A stretch of DNA of 61,942 nt from Achromobacter deleyi (lineage in GTDB: Bacteria > Pseudomonadota > Gammaproteobacteria > Burkholderiales > Burkholderiaceae_B), in the NCBI RefSeq assembly GCF_902859705.1, contig NZ_CADIJO010000031.1:1-61942 (forward strand), in the 5' to 3' direction. This document shows positions 61,599-61,942 of the stretch, in pieces. The notes beneath the pieces are model-generated. The model was not told where the DNA came from. It saw only the letters and a program-made list of their open reading frames with translations, and ran no database searches. The position numbers and the translations under genes were made by a program. The first letter of the stretch is position 1. The number at the start of each line of letters is the position of its first letter.

Positions 61599-61942
61599 AG
61601 AATTCCTTGCGCATCGCGCTGCCCCCCCTGGCCGAATTCGGCCCCGGCTCGCCGCTGCCCTTTGCGTGGTTCGACCGCCGCGGCAATTGCGCGCGCCGCG
61701 GTGAACTGACGCTGGCCGCCCTGGGCCAGGCCTATCCGCAAGCCGCTTGCGAAGCCGTGCTGCATCCCGGCGACGTCATCGCCGCCACCGTGCAGGTGCC
61801 CGCCGTGGCCCGCGCGCGTTTCGGCGCCGCGGTGCGCAGCGCGCTCGAACCCCTGGTGCTGAGCGACCTGGACGACCTGGCGATCGGCCACGGCCCGCGC
61901 GCCGCCGACGGCTCGGTGCCGCTGGCCTGGGCCGCGCGCGAG
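61595..61942 (+). CDS. gspL: Type II secretion GspL, N-terminal part (cut by window edge)
   Basis: 116 residues seen, starting at GTG (61595) that overlaps the gspK stop by 4 nt. The visible start (LPPLAEFGPGSPLPFAWF, then VIAATVQVPAVARARFGAAVRSALEPLV) is the actin-like cytoplasmic domain of GspL, which binds the GspE ATPase. The remainder, including the membrane helix, is outside the window. Confidence 0.88.
   Translation, partial: MKNSLRIALPPLAEFGPGSPLPFAWFDRRGNCARRGELTLAALGQAYPQAACEAVLHPGDVIAATVQVPAVARARFGAAVRSALEPLVLSDLDDLAIGHGPRAADGSVPLAWAARE

Noticed and set aside
1..61942. Insertion sequences, phage genes, tRNAs or CRISPR arrays
   Set aside because: No transposase or integrase motifs, no tRNA cloverleaf and no regularly spaced direct repeats were seen on reading both strands; a tRNA scan could not be run.

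Overview
The window is a GC-rich chromosomal segment from a betaproteobacterium of the Alcaligenaceae, most likely Achromobacter or a close Bordetella relative. The basis is the master flagellar operon flhDC followed by motAB and che genes, a pyruvate dehydrogenase operon whose E3 subunit carries its own lipoyl domain, a Bug-type solute receptor, an AxyABM/MexAB-like efflux operon, and GC-biased codon use throughout. No rRNA, tRNA, insertion sequence, phage gene or CRISPR array was seen; the segment looks like core chromosome with some accessory genes.

Layout. 1-10.5 kb is a motility block. On the minus strand run flhD-flhC-motA-motB-cheY-cheA (cheA is cut by the window edge). On the plus strand are fliA, a large SAM methyltransferase with a C-terminal regulatory region, and fliC behind a near-perfect sigma-28 promoter, then an unknown membrane-anchored protein and a YjfB-type small motility protein. 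10.5-12.3 kb holds a LysR regulator and an SDR enzyme. 12.5-18.7 kb is the minus-strand operon aceE-aceF-lpdA, divergent from a plus-strand translationally coupled set: a PAS histidine kinase, a FixJ-type regulator and folD, followed by the oligopeptidase prlC. 24.6-26.6 kb has a methyltransferase, an SCO1-type copper protein and a GlsB/YeaQ membrane protein. 26.7-33.8 kb is an RND tripartite efflux operon with a divergent LysR. 33.9-42 kb carries an RluF-like pseudouridine synthase, ubiC, an SDR-MFS operon with its TetR, a second TetR divergent from an SDR/NAD-binding pair, yaeQ and a LysE exporter. In both TetR loci matching palindromes are visible in the control regions.

42-51.3 kb has a Bug receptor and a minus-strand operon ggt-SBP-permease-permease-double ATPase, divergent from a LysR. 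The gamma-glutamyltransferase has no signal peptide, so the operon probably imports glutathione or another gamma-glutamyl compound and cleaves it in the cytoplasm. 51.4-61.9 kb is a phosphate-scavenging and secretion block. On the minus strand are phoX, an alkaline-phosphatase-superfamily protein fused to a LamG-like lectin domain, a 62-aa lipoprotein and a phosphocholine-type phospholipase C. On the plus strand is a type II secretion operon gspC-G-H-I-J-K-L, running out of the window.

The most interesting signal is in the last block. Three neighbouring lipoproteins (PhoX, the phosphatase-LamG protein and the 62-aa protein) have a cluster of aspartates just after the lipidated cysteine and then a Pro/Thr-rich tether. 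Pho-box-like sequences correctly placed before -10 elements precede phoX and gspG. Together these suggest a phosphate-starvation type II secretion system that puts lipid-anchored phosphatases on the cell surface. This is inferred from sequence only. Other good leads are the protein-lysine-methyltransferase-like gene beside fliC, the run of four hairpins after fliC, and intercistronic hairpins after the peptide-binding-protein gene.
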